Positions 7,778 to 16,360 of a stretch of DNA of 64,000 nt are shown here, piece after piece. Origin of the DNA: AL-N1 sp039178835 (GTDB lineage: Bacteria > Chloroflexota > Chloroflexia > Chloroflexales > Roseiflexaceae); NCBI GenBank assembly GCA_039178835.1, contig JBCDFA010000003.1, positions 21,008-85,007 of the forward strand. The letters are read 5' to 3'. The position numbers and the translations under genes were made by a program. The notes beneath the pieces were generated by a model. That model was not told the origin of the DNA and searched no databases. It was given only the letters and a program-made list of their open reading frames with translations. Position 1 is the first letter of the stretch. Every line of letters begins with the position of its first letter.

Positions 7778-8770
7778 GTGAAAACGGCATTTGTTTTTCC
7801 AGGTCAAGGTTCGCAAATCGTTGGTATGGGTCGTGATTTGTACCAGGCATCGCCAGCTGCTCGTGTTATCTTTGAAGAAGCTGATGATACGCTTGGTTTT
7901 TCATTATCAGAACTTTGTTTTGAGGGACCTGAAGAGAAGTTAACAGCTACAGAGAATGCTCAGCCTGCTATTCTCACCGTAAGTATGGCGCTTCTTGTTG
8001 TGCTGGCGATGGAGGCTAAGACGACTGGAATAGTCTCTGGTAGTTCATCATTTGTAGCGGGACATAGTTTAGGTAAGTTTTCTGCACTGGTTTCGGCCAA
8101 GGCACTCGATTTTGCCAATGCGCTTAAGTTGGTACGCCGCCGTGGCGAGTTAATGGCATCTGCCGATAAGGGAACTATGGCGGCTGTGATTGGGCTGAAA
8201 GAGGAGGTGCTGGAGCAGGTCTGCAATGAAGCATCGACTGATGATGAGCCGGTTGTGGTTGCCAATTACAATGCCCCTGGACAACTGGTTATTAGTGGTG
8301 CTACTGCCTCTGTCGAAAAAGCAGTGGAGCTGGCCCGTGCACAAGGAGCCAAACGCGTGATGCCGTTGAAGGTCAACGCTGCGTTTCATTCCCCACTGAT
8401 GCGCGATGCAGCATCGGGTTTGGCTGAAGCGGCCAGCAAAGTACCCATTAAAAATGCTCAGGTCCCCGTCGTTTCTAACGTGACAGCAACTCCTCTCAAG
8501 TATGCACCCCGTATTCGTCGTGAGTTGGCGACACAGGTAACCGCACCTGTTCGTTGGATTGCTTCTGTGCAACATATGGTTGCTTCGGGTGTTGACACCT
8601 TTGTCGAGGTGGGACCTGGGAAGGTGTTGACTGGACTTATCAAACGGATTGCTCCAGAGGCGCGTCTGATTCACATTAGCAGCCTGGAGGACATCCGGGC
8701 ATTTGTGCAGAAAAGGCGCGAAGAAGAAGAGACTAAAACAAAAGACGAACCAGAGCAGAATGGACAGTGA
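7778..8770 (+). CDS. fabD: Malonyl-CoA:ACP transacylase
   Basis: FabD moves the malonyl group from CoA to acyl carrier protein. The 330-residue protein starts at a GTG with FVFPGQGSQIVGMG. The catalytic Ser is in GHSLGKFSAL (about residue 96), the catalytic His in AAFHSPLM (about 203), and the GPGKVLTGL motif is near the C-terminus. The C-terminal tail after about residue 310 is a charged, low-complexity extension. The stop codon touches the ATG of the next gene (TGAATG), so the two are translationally coupled. In this organism FabD draws on the same malonyl-CoA pool that feeds carbon fixation. Confidence 0.95.
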   Translation: MKTAFVFPGQGSQIVGMGRDLYQASPAARVIFEEADDTLGFSLSELCFEGPEEKLTATENAQPAILTVSMALLVVLAMEAKTTGIVSGSSSFVAGHSLGKFSALVSAKALDFANALKLVRRRGELMASADKGTMAAVIGLKEEVLEQVCNEASTDDEPVVVANYNAPGQLVISGATASVEKAVELARAQGAKRVMPLKVNAAFHSPLMRDAASGLAEAASKVPIKNAQVPVVSNVTATPLKYAPRIRRELATQVTAPVRWIASVQHMVASGVDTFVEVGPGKVLTGLIKRIAPEARLIHISSLEDIRAFVQKRREEEETKTKDEPEQNGQ

Positions 8771-9517
8771 ATGGATTTTCGTGATCACAATGTGATTGTG
8801 ACCGGCGGCTCGCGTGGAATTGGGCGGGCCGCTGTGCGCATGTTAGCAGAACGTGGGGCCAATGTAGTGGCTTGCTATCGGGTGCGGGCTGATGCTGCTG
8901 CGGAGACGGTAGCGTCTTGTGAGGAATTCCCAGGTGAGGTTGTTGCTCAGCAGGTAGATGTGCGGCAGCATGAGATAGTCGATGCCCTTGTAGCAACCAC
9001 AATGGAGCGTTGGGGGCGGATTGATGTGTTGATTAATTGTGCAGGAAGTGCACTCTATACGTCTTTTTCAGACCTTTCGCTCGAACAGTGGAATGAGACG
9101 TTGTCGAGTAATCTTGATGGAGTGTACTACGTGTGTAAGGCGGTCCTGCGTCCAATGATGCGTCGTCGCTATGGGCGTATTGTGAACGTTGCTGCGCTCC
9201 ACGGCATTGCTGGTGGGCCATATCAGTCGGATTATTCGGCTGCCACAGGTGGTGTACTGGGCCTGACACGAGCCATCTCACGTGAGGCGGCATCGTGGAA
9301 TATCACCGTGAATGCAGTTGCTCCTGGCCTGATCGAAACCGAGATGCTTGATGTTGTGCCGGATGAGCAACGCACCTGGGGTGAGCGGGTCATTGCGTTG
9401 CAACGAGTTGGCCGACCCGAAGAGGTCGCGGCAGCCATCCTCTTTTTAGCGTCGCCTCTGGCCTCGTATATCACCGGACAGACTTTGTCCGTCGATGGTG
9501 GCTGGCGGATGGCTTGA
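8771..9517 (+). CDS. FabG-like short-chain dehydrogenase with degenerate catalytic residues
   Basis: The 248-residue protein aligns over its whole length with 3-ketoacyl-ACP reductase. It has the cofactor loop TGGSRGIGRAA, the INCAG motif, the conserved Asn in SSNLDGV, and the C-terminal AYITG-like ASYITGQTLSVDGG. Two of the catalytic residues are missing. The Ser of the GSVVG segment is Ala in NVAALHG (about residue 141), and the YxxxK motif reads YSAAT, so Lys is Thr (about 159), while Tyr is kept. There is no frameshift. It is coupled to fabD (start directly after its stop). It may be an inactive or regulatory SDR, or one with changed chemistry, so I avoid the name fabG. Confidence 0.85.
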   Translation: MDFRDHNVIVTGGSRGIGRAAVRMLAERGANVVACYRVRADAAAETVASCEEFPGEVVAQQVDVRQHEIVDALVATTMERWGRIDVLINCAGSALYTSFSDLSLEQWNETLSSNLDGVYYVCKAVLRPMMRRRYGRIVNVAALHGIAGGPYQSDYSAATGGVLGLTRAISREAASWNITVNAVAPGLIETEMLDVVPDEQRTWGERVIALQRVGRPEEVAAAILFLASPLASYITGQTLSVDGGWRMA

Positions 9518-9631
9518 GCGTAATCGCGCAGTAGTGCATTTTTCCTCAGTACCTCTCTTTTTTTCCAAAAAATCCTCTTTGTTGTGTGGTTCCAAGTTAT
9601 TTGCTCAGGAAGCCTATTGTCGGTATGCCTA

Positions 9632-9640
9632 TGCTATAAT
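9632..9640 (+). promoter_or_regulatory. Extended -10 promoter element before methylmalonyl-CoA mutase
   Basis: TGCTATAAT (9632-9640) is an extended -10 box (TG one base before a perfect TATAAT), about 50 nt before the mutase ATG. No convincing -35 hexamer is present, as is common for extended -10 promoters. Confidence 0.5.
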
Positions 9641-9692
9641 GCCAATGAAAGCCATTTGATTTGATACTACAGCTATTGCGGGGGCAACAACG

Positions 9693-11366
9693 ATGTTTGA
9701 ACCACAAGATAAGGTACGACAGGCACAAGAGCAATGGGAGCAGCAGATGCTCTGGCCGTCACTCGACAAGAAACCTGAACGTGATGCCGCGTTTATCACG
9801 ACCTCAAGTGCACCTATTGAGCGGGTCTATACACCGCTTGATTTAGTTGACAACAACTATCTGAATGATATTGCTCATCCTGGTGAGTATCCATACACAC
9901 GTGGCATCCACCCGACCGGCTATCGCGGCAAGATGTGGACGATGCGAATGTTTGCTGGGTTTGGGAGTGCTGAAGAGACGAATGCACGTTTCAAGTATTT
10001 GCTTGAGCAGGGTCAGACAGGTCTGTCGGTTGCGTTTGATATGCCAACATTGTATGGTCGCGATACCGATCATCCCCTGGTCGAGGGTGAATTTGGCAAG
10101 TGTGGTGTAGCTATTTCTTCACTCGCTGATATGGAAATCTTGCTTGATGGTCTGCCGCTTGATGAGGTTAGCACTTCGATGACGATTAATTCCCCGGCGG
10201 CGATGGTCTGGGCGATGTATCTGGTGGTAGCAGAGAAACGCGGTATTCCGCTCAGTGCATTGCGTGGGACATTGCAGAACGATATTCTTAAGGAATATAT
10301 CGCCCAGAATGAATATATCTTCCCGCCAGAGCCCTCAATGCGGCTTGTGGTTGATACATTTGAGTTTGGCGCGCAGGAAGTCCCGCAATGGAATACAATC
10401 TCGATCAGCGGCTATCATATTCGTGAAGCAGGCAGTACGGCGGCGCAGGAGCTGGCATTTACGCTGGCAGATGGCATTGCGTATGTCCAGGCAGCCGTTG
10501 ATCGTGGTCTTGATGTCGACGGCATTGCGCCGCGCTTGTCTTTCTTTTTCAATGCGCACAACGATTTCTTCGAAGAGATTGCGAAGTATCGTGCGGCGCG
10601 ACGCGTGTGGGCACGCACCATGCGGGAACGTTTTGGTGCTAAGAATCCTCGCTCCTGGTGGCTGCGCTTTCATTCACAAACAGCCGGGTGTTCGCTTACA
10701 GCCCAGCAGCCCGAGATGAACATTGCACGCACAACGATTCAGGCGCTGGCATCTGTGCTTGGTGGCACACAGTCGCTTCACACCAACTCAATGGACGAGG
10801 CGCTGGCACTGCCATCTGAGAAAGCCGCAACCATTGCCTTGCGTACTCAGCAGATCATCGCTGAGGAAAGTGGTGTTACCAATACTGTCGATCCGCTTGG
10901 TGGATCATATTTTGTTGAGGCACTGACAGATCGAATGGAGCAGGAATGTCTGGAGTATTTCCAGAAGATCGATGATCAGGGTGGTGTTATTCCGGCAATT
11001 CGCAATGGATATTTCCAGAACGAGATTGCTGATGCGGCCTACCGCTATCAGCAAGAAATTGATGGCCATGTGCGTGGCATCATTGGTGTGAATCAGCAGG
11101 TCGTCAAGGCACCGCTAGAGATTCCTATTCTGGAGATGGACCCAGAAGGCGAAACACGTCATCTTGCACGTCTCAATCATGTTCGTACCACACGTGATAA
11201 TGCACTGGTCGAAGAACGATTGTCTGCGCTACGAGCGGCTGCTGAGGGCGATGCAAATATGATGCCCTTGATCCTCGACTGTGTGCGAGCCTACGCGACA
11301 GTTGGTGAGATGTGTGATGTGTTGCGCGAGGTTTTTGGCGTTCACCAGGAAACGATTGCTGTCTAA
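9693..11366 (+). CDS. Methylmalonyl-CoA mutase, catalytic (large) chain
   Basis: The enzyme interconverts (R)-methylmalonyl-CoA and succinyl-CoA by a B12 radical mechanism. The 557-residue protein contains only the substrate-binding barrel: YPYTRGIHPTGYRGKMWTMR near residue 66, FAGFGSAEETNARFKYLL, LSVAFDMPTLYGRD and MTINSPAA, ending after the TIM barrel. The B12-binding domain (DxHxxG...GG) is absent, so a separate small chain must be encoded elsewhere. Archaeal and many Chloroflexota mutases are built this way. In a 3-hydroxypropionate bi-cycle organism it converts methylmalonyl-CoA from propionyl-CoA to succinyl-CoA, linking to the mcr-pcs cluster at 41-51 kb. The gene is monocistronic between an extended -10 promoter and a hairpin. 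Confidence 0.93.
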   Translation: MFEPQDKVRQAQEQWEQQMLWPSLDKKPERDAAFITTSSAPIERVYTPLDLVDNNYLNDIAHPGEYPYTRGIHPTGYRGKMWTMRMFAGFGSAEETNARFKYLLEQGQTGLSVAFDMPTLYGRDTDHPLVEGEFGKCGVAISSLADMEILLDGLPLDEVSTSMTINSPAAMVWAMYLVVAEKRGIPLSALRGTLQNDILKEYIAQNEYIFPPEPSMRLVVDTFEFGAQEVPQWNTISISGYHIREAGSTAAQELAFTLADGIAYVQAAVDRGLDVDGIAPRLSFFFNAHNDFFEEIAKYRAARRVWARTMRERFGAKNPRSWWLRFHSQTAGCSLTAQQPEMNIARTTIQALASVLGGTQSLHTNSMDEALALPSEKAATIALRTQQIIAEESGVTNTVDPLGGSYFVEALTDRMEQECLEYFQKIDDQGGVIPAIRNGYFQNEIADAAYRYQQEIDGHVRGIIGVNQQVVKAPLEIPILEMDPEGETRHLARLNHVRTTRDNALVEERLSALRAAAEGDANMMPLILDCVRAYATVGEMCDVLREVFGVHQETIAV

Positions 11367-11378
11367 TGATTGTGAGAC

Positions 11379-11414
11379 ATTGGGATGATGCTGTTATCGT
11401 CGCATCATCCCAAT
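11379..11414 (+). terminator. Hairpin after methylmalonyl-CoA mutase
   Basis: ATTGGGATGATGC (11379-11391) and GCATCATCCCAAT (11402-11414) form a perfect 13-bp stem with a 10-nt loop, starting 12 nt after the mutase stop. There is no T-run, so it may act in mRNA stability or as a factor-assisted terminator. Confidence 0.6.
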
Positions 11415-11432
11415 ACGATGGAGAAATAGTAC

Positions 11433-12467
11433 TTGCAGGATAGTAATAATCCTTTTACTGAGCGTGGCCGTATCACTGACCCGCATAAGTTCACTGGACG
11501 TTGGGGGGAGCTTTCGTTACTGTTTGAGGGTCTCGAAGGACGACGACCTATACTGATCACCGGATCGCCGGGAATCGGCAAATCATCACTCTTGACCCAT
11601 GTGTCGCAATCAGCTTCAACGACGCTTGAGCTTCCCGATCTGCAGTCTTTTTATCTGAACCTGCAAGTTGCTGCAAATGCCACCGAGGTGTATCGTGTTG
11701 TCATAGAGGCATTGCGTCAGAAGGGCGATACACCGACAGCTCTTGATGTCGGACTGATTACCGTGGGCTTGCCGGTACTCTTGTGTCTGGACGATGCGCA
11801 AACAGCACTGGCTGCGGGATGGGGGGCTGAACTTCTCGAAGAACTAGCCCGCATCAGCCGTCGTAATCCGCTATATGTAGTGGTTGCGATGAATGGTACA
11901 CCACCGGCCCTGAGTGAGCGGTTTGCGACGGTTGGCCTGGGGGCATTTGCGATGTCGGAAGTGCGCCTGTTTGCGGAGGCGTATCTTGATGACACAGGCG
12001 TCGTATTTACACCAAGAGAATTACAGATGATCGCTGAATTGAGTCAGGCACATCCGGCGTATCTCCAGCGGGCTGCCTTTCACCTTTTCCAGAGCAAGCT
12101 ACAACCAGAACTGGATTGGCGTGCGGCGTATCTGGCCGAAGCACGTGAGCAACCTGTGCCTGGTGCGCCATTGCCCCCAGAAGTGTTTGAAGGAAAAGCA
12201 GGCAATCGTGTGGAGTCATCACGGTATGCTGATGGAGAGGAGGAGGGCACGCAAGATGGCCCAGTGATGCTACCACTGCCCGAGGTGGACTCCTCGCTGG
12301 TGGGTATTCTGCTGGTATTGATTGGCGTATTGCTCTTTCTCATCACGGGCAATACGTTGTTCGCATTGATTATCGCGGGTATCGGCGTAGGTCTCTTTGT
12401 GTTTCTCCGCCAGCGCCGCCCTCTGCGTGATCGCAAGTTAACAACAACGACCGATGAGGAACGTTAG
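11433..12467 (+). CDS. AAA-type ATPase with C-terminal membrane anchor
   Basis: The 344-residue protein probably starts at a TTG preceded by a GGAG site. It opens with FTGRWGELSLLFEGLEG and a Walker A GSPGIGKSS (about residues 44-52), with a Walker B strand LLCLDDAQ (about 115-122), as in the AAA_16/ORC-like NTPases that precede signalling or transport modules. After an acidic linker come two adjacent hydrophobic helices (about residues 290-328), then a basic tail. This suggests a cytoplasmic ATPase held to the membrane by its C-terminus. It is downstream of the mutase but separated by a hairpin. The partner and function are unknown; homology of the nucleotide-binding domain is clear. Confidence 0.75.
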   Translation: MQDSNNPFTERGRITDPHKFTGRWGELSLLFEGLEGRRPILITGSPGIGKSSLLTHVSQSASTTLELPDLQSFYLNLQVAANATEVYRVVIEALRQKGDTPTALDVGLITVGLPVLLCLDDAQTALAAGWGAELLEELARISRRNPLYVVVAMNGTPPALSERFATVGLGAFAMSEVRLFAEAYLDDTGVVFTPRELQMIAELSQAHPAYLQRAAFHLFQSKLQPELDWRAAYLAEAREQPVPGAPLPPEVFEGKAGNRVESSRYADGEEEGTQDGPVMLPLPEVDSSLVGILLVLIGVLLFLITGNTLFALIIAGIGVGLFVFLRQRRPLRDRKLTTTTDEER

Positions 12468-12576
12468 TGGATGGCGTTGAAACGCGGGAGTGTGTGAGTA
12501 AAGAGTCGAGAGTACGCGGTACTGGTCGTTTCTTTAGCTGTAACATTGAAGAGTTGAAGTAATTATATATGATACT

Positions 12577-13068
12577 ATGATAGGATTAAACCACGATTTT
12601 TTGTTGATATTACGAGAAGAAAATCCTTATTATCACTGGGAACATTATTTACACCACCCCAGTTCAATCCTTATTCACGATGAGCTTTTGTGGTATATGC
12701 ATGACACCATAAAATGGATACCAAGTTATAATCCTTCGAGGAAACATACCTTTAAGGGTTTGTGTATGTATGGTATTACAGAGATTAGGGAGGACGGGGC
12801 AGAAGTTGCAGAAAAAGTATTTTCACTGTGGGCTGAACTCTTTGCGTGTGGACCAAAGGTTCTAAAGCTGACCGGAGGCTTTACCTGGGAATCAGAGAAC
12901 GACTCCATAAAAGATGGGTACGAAAGAATTGTGCCTAACACTGCACAGTACGAAAAACTTATTGTTAATCGTAATCAATTGGTTGATAAACTACAGACGT
13001 TGGCCTCATATGCGCGGAGAATTCGGGATAGTAATGGAGCATACTATATTTTCCACTCTGGTCTTTGA
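12577..13068 (+). CDS. Hypothetical protein, compositionally distinct
   Basis: I do not recognise this 163-residue protein. It is rich in aromatic residues and His (YYHWEHYLHHP) and is mixed alpha/beta, ending in a YIFHSGL strand. It has no signal peptide or membrane segment. Its codons are more A+T-rich than the surrounding genes, and it stands alone between the AAA ATPase and tex, with TTGAAG/TATGAT-like weak promoter elements just upstream. Small lone proteins with this profile are often immunity or accessory proteins gained by transfer, but nothing here proves that. The reading frame is uninterrupted and longer than expected by chance. Confidence 0.6.
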   Translation: MIGLNHDFLLILREENPYYHWEHYLHHPSSILIHDELLWYMHDTIKWIPSYNPSRKHTFKGLCMYGITEIREDGAEVAEKVFSLWAELFACGPKVLKLTGGFTWESENDSIKDGYERIVPNTAQYEKLIVNRNQLVDKLQTLASYARRIRDSNGAYYIFHSGL

Positions 13069-13156
13069 GAGAAATTTGTCTATCTTGTCGGATATTTTTA
13101 TGAAAACTTCTTTTCTCACCAAACGCGTATGAAGAGAGATGCCAATTAATATGGGA

Positions 13157-13177
13157 ACGGCGGTTTATAACCGCCGT
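13157..13177. terminator. GC-rich palindrome downstream of tex
   Basis: ACGGCGGTT and AACCGCCGT form a perfect 9-bp stem with a TAT loop, 8 nt beyond the tex stop and in a convergent gap, so it could end transcription from both sides. It resembles the palindromes at 50863 and 50917 (GC arms, A/T core). Confidence 0.6.
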
Positions 13178-13185
13178 GATAACTA

Positions 13186-15327
13186 CTAGCTCTGTGTATG
13201 GTTGGGCCACCCCAGCGCAATACGCCCTCGCTCTGCTTCGACCTTAATAATCTCTATCTCAATGACATCGCCGACATTCACCACTGTGCCACGCGGCATC
13301 TGACTGCGATGCAGGAGACCATCCTGCTTGACCCCGATATCGACAAACGCACCAAAGTCGACCACATTGCGGACGGTCCCGTTGAGCCGTAAACCAGGTT
13401 GCAGATCTTCGAGCGATAGGATATCACTACGCAGAATTGGTGTGGGTAAATCTTCGCGTGGGTCGCGCCCCGGCCTGATGAGTTGCTCAAAAATATCGGT
13501 GAGCGTTGGCACGCCAGTTCCCAATGTCGTTGCCAATGTATCAATAAGATGGTTTTGTTGGAAGGTATGTAAGGATGCTTGTCGTTCATCAGTTGACATT
13601 TGGAGTGTTATTTTTGCGTGAGATAGCACTTTTTCTGCCACAGCATAACTCTCAGGGTGGATGGCACTACTATCCAGAGGTGTGTCGCCTTCGCGAATAC
13701 GTAGGAACCCCGCCGATTGCTCAAAAGCTTTGGGGCCCAGACCAGAGACTTTTTTCAATGCTTTGCGGTTGGGAAAAGGTCCATGCTCATCACGATAGGC
13801 CACAATCCGCTCAGAAAGTTTAGGTCCAATCCCGGCAACATGGGTCAGCAGCGCCGGTGATGCAGTGTTTACATCAACACCGACATTGTTGACCACACTC
13901 TCCACAACACTGGCTAGTGCATTGGTCAGGCGTGGCTGATCGACATCGTGTTGGTAGAGTCCCACACCAATCGACTGCGGATCAATCTTAACCAGTTCCG
14001 CAAGGGGGTCTTGCACGCGACGCGCAATCGAGACAGCGCCACGCATACTAACATCCATCTCGGGCAATTCAGCCCGTGCCAATGGACTGGCGCTGTAGAC
14101 ACTGGCCCCAGCCTCATTCACAATCAGATAATGTACGGAAGACAACTTTCGTGTTAGTTCAGCCACAAGTTGCTCGGTTTCACGAGAAGCCGTCCCATTT
14201 CCAATCGCAATCAGCGTAACCTGATGACGTGCAATAAGATTTGTTAATGTCTGTAGTGAGTCATTGCGACGCTTTTGTGGTTCGTGTGGATAAATTGTAG
14301 TGGTTGCAAGAACTTTGCCTGTCGCATCAACCACGACCACCTTGCAGCCGGTACGAAAGCCTGGGTCGATCCCCATCACGGTATTGCCAGCCAGCGGTGG
14401 CTGGTTGAGGAGCGCTCGGAGGTTAGAGGCAAACACATCAATAGCATGTTCTTCGGCGGTCTCCGTCAGGGTGCGGCGCACATCGCGCTCAATTGCAGGG
14501 AGCAACAGGCGCTCGGCAGAGTCTGTGATAGCAAGTTCTATCTGTTCAGCCAACGGTGAACGTGGGCTGGCTCGGAAGATGGTGGCAATGGCGCCACGCC
14601 AATCGCGTTCCTGCACGGTAATGTTGATCCGCAGTACATTTTCGGACTCGCCACGGTTGAGGGCCAGTATTTGATGTGGGCGTAATCGATTTACCAACCC
14701 TTCAAACTCATAGTAGGTCTGATATACGCTACGAGGGTCTTCCGCTTTATCGCTCTTGTCGCTATTCAGCACTGCCCACTGAAGCGCTTTTTCACGGGTG
14801 ATACGCCGCACCTCTGGATGATCGCTAATCGTCTCAGCGACAATATCACGTGCTCCGGCGAAGGCTTCATCTAGGCTTGGTACCTCTTCACTTACGAACT
14901 CTTCTGCAAGTTGCTCTAGACTTTGACGTGTGTGTGGCTGTTCAAGGATGAGATCGGCTAGTGGTTGAAGCTCTTTCTCGCGAGCGATACTAGCACGAGT
15001 ACGACGTTTGGGCTTATATGGTTGATAGAGGTCTTCAAGGGCAGTACGTGTTTCGGCAGCAAGCAGTTGTTGATGCAATTCAATGGTTAGTTTGCCTTGC
15101 TCGGTGATCGAGGCGATAATCGTTTCGCGCCGTTCGTCAAGTGCCCGTAGGTTTTCCAGAGTTGTGCTGATTTGCCGAATTTGCTCTTCATCAAGCCCGC
15201 CTGTTTGTTCCTTACGATAACGTGCAATAAAGGGCAATGTGTTGCCATCGTCCAGTAATGTGATGGTAGACGCAACCTTTTCTGGTTGGATGTTGAATTG
15301 CGCGGCAATACGCTGGGCATAACTCAT
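13186..15327 (-). CDS. tex: RNA-binding transcriptional accessory protein Tex
   Basis: Tex is a cytoplasmic nucleic-acid-binding protein, an ancient relative of eukaryotic Spt6, that acts on transcription complexes. The 713-residue protein shows the usual order. An N-terminal Tex helical region contains the TLPFIARYRKEQTGG motif near residue 30. A YqgF/RNase H-like domain lies at about 320-450 (VMGIDPGFRTGCKVVVVD). Helix-hairpin-helix repeats lie at about 480-560 (HVAGIGPKLSERI and VSGLGPKAFEQS), and a C-terminal S1 domain ends the protein (LRLNGTVRNVVDFGAFVDIG). The ATG at 15327 fits the family start MSYAQRIAAQF; a TTG four codons earlier is possible. It is monocistronic. Confidence 0.95.
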   Translation of the reverse strand: MSYAQRIAAQFNIQPEKVASTITLLDDGNTLPFIARYRKEQTGGLDEEQIRQISTTLENLRALDERRETIIASITEQGKLTIELHQQLLAAETRTALEDLYQPYKPKRRTRASIAREKELQPLADLILEQPHTRQSLEQLAEEFVSEEVPSLDEAFAGARDIVAETISDHPEVRRITREKALQWAVLNSDKSDKAEDPRSVYQTYYEFEGLVNRLRPHQILALNRGESENVLRINITVQERDWRGAIATIFRASPRSPLAEQIELAITDSAERLLLPAIERDVRRTLTETAEEHAIDVFASNLRALLNQPPLAGNTVMGIDPGFRTGCKVVVVDATGKVLATTTIYPHEPQKRRNDSLQTLTNLIARHQVTLIAIGNGTASRETEQLVAELTRKLSSVHYLIVNEAGASVYSASPLARAELPEMDVSMRGAVSIARRVQDPLAELVKIDPQSIGVGLYQHDVDQPRLTNALASVVESVVNNVGVDVNTASPALLTHVAGIGPKLSERIVAYRDEHGPFPNRKALKKVSGLGPKAFEQSAGFLRIREGDTPLDSSAIHPESYAVAEKVLSHAKITLQMSTDERQASLHTFQQNHLIDTLATTLGTGVPTLTDIFEQLIRPGRDPREDLPTPILRSDILSLEDLQPGLRLNGTVRNVVDFGAFVDIGVKQDGLLHRSQMPRGTVVNVGDVIEIEIIKVEAERGRIALGWPNHTQS

Positions 15328-15496
15328 AGTAAGAACCAATCATGCACAAGATGTTGTTTACACTGCAACAATACAAAGTCGATAGGAAAAGCACATATTT
15401 AGTTTTGATATAGCACCTATATGTGCCTCATTGTACCACTATCCAGCTACTATGTGTGCAGAGGAGGAAGTAAAGACTCGGGCGATTATCCATATA

Positions 15497-15856
15497 TTAT
15501 GAGGCACGCACTCGGGCGTCTTCAACCATGCGCCGAAATATAGGGAGTAGTGAGGGGAGTTCTTCTGATGTGAGTTTCCATATCGAGGCAAGATGACCAC
15601 GCATATAGTTGGCAGTTAACACATTGGGTAACTCGGCAAATGTTTGCCATGGAACATTGAAATAACGTTCTTGCACCGATTGAGGGATATCCTGTGTTGT
15701 TTTACCAAGTAGTTCTAGTGCATGGACAACAGCATAAACCGTTTTGTGATCTGCGGCAAATGTATCGAAGGTCATACCCTGAATGAATTGTGTTGCATTC
15801 TGTGCTGCATCAAGGATATCAATAAGAGTATCTGTCGACGCTTGCTCCGATGTCAT
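15497..15856 (-). CDS. HepT-like (DUF86) protein with altered active-site motif
   Basis: The 119-residue all-helical protein has the layout of HepT/DUF86 toxins. The helix YAVVHALELLGKTTQDIP is followed by an aromatic VPWQTFAELPNVL segment. HepT RNases use a RxxxxHxY motif. The aligned stretch here is PNVLTANY (residues 77-84), so Arg is Pro and His is Ala while Tyr is kept. The MntA-type nucleotidyltransferase antitoxin that normally sits beside hepT is missing. It is therefore likely a decayed or domesticated HepT. It may instead be a HepT relative with another role. The gene is isolated and transcribed away from gmd. Confidence 0.7.
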   Translation of the reverse strand: MTSEQASTDTLIDILDAAQNATQFIQGMTFDTFAADHKTVYAVVHALELLGKTTQDIPQSVQERYFNVPWQTFAELPNVLTANYMRGHLASIWKLTSEELPSLLPIFRRMVEDARVRAS

Positions 15857-16360
15857 GTTGCTACCACCTTGTCGTTTGATGTCTGTTTACTTGTGTTTAT
15901 CATTCATATCCTATGGTTAGAAACAGATGAGTAGACTGAAGTTTTTGTGGTTCATCACATGTCGTAGTATGTGTTTTAATAAATGGCGCAACAAATGTCT
16001 TAGAACAAGGGTGGGCATGGAATAAAACAATGTCACGCTTATGACGATCCATATTCTTTGTGAGCCGCTAAATCGCGCTCCATATATCTGCTATGGTTTA
16101 TTGTACCACGTACACCCGTACTGTCTATCCCCCATATCACGACCTATAGTAGTAAAAAGATATGACAAAGGTTTCAATGCAAAATCAGAAATAGTAGCAG
16201 GGACAAAGTTTGTGGTATCATATGCCGATTATCGTATGGATATGTATATCTTCCAGCTAATCTACTTAGCAGACGACTGTTTTGTCTCACGGTATTATTG
16301 TATTCCGTTGTGACCTTGTCTGCGTTACATTATATGCAGTATGCATGAAAGAAGGATTTT
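15857..16360. other. Long intergenic region between hepT-like gene and gmd
   Basis: About 500 bp separate two divergent genes. The only open frame of size (16041-16313, plus strand) has no ribosome site and no protein-like composition. The region is A+T-rich and holds a candidate gmd promoter at 16308-16336. Nothing else is recognisable. Confidence 0.5.
16308..16336 (+). promoter_or_regulatory. Candidate promoter of gmd
   Basis: TTGTGA (16308-16313) and TATATG (16331-16336) are 17 bp apart, each matching 4 of 6 consensus bases. They lie 25 nt before the gmd start. Confidence 0.35.

Noticed and set aside
16041..16313. Open frame of 90 codons before gmd
   Set aside because: No ribosome site and odd composition; treated as intergenic.
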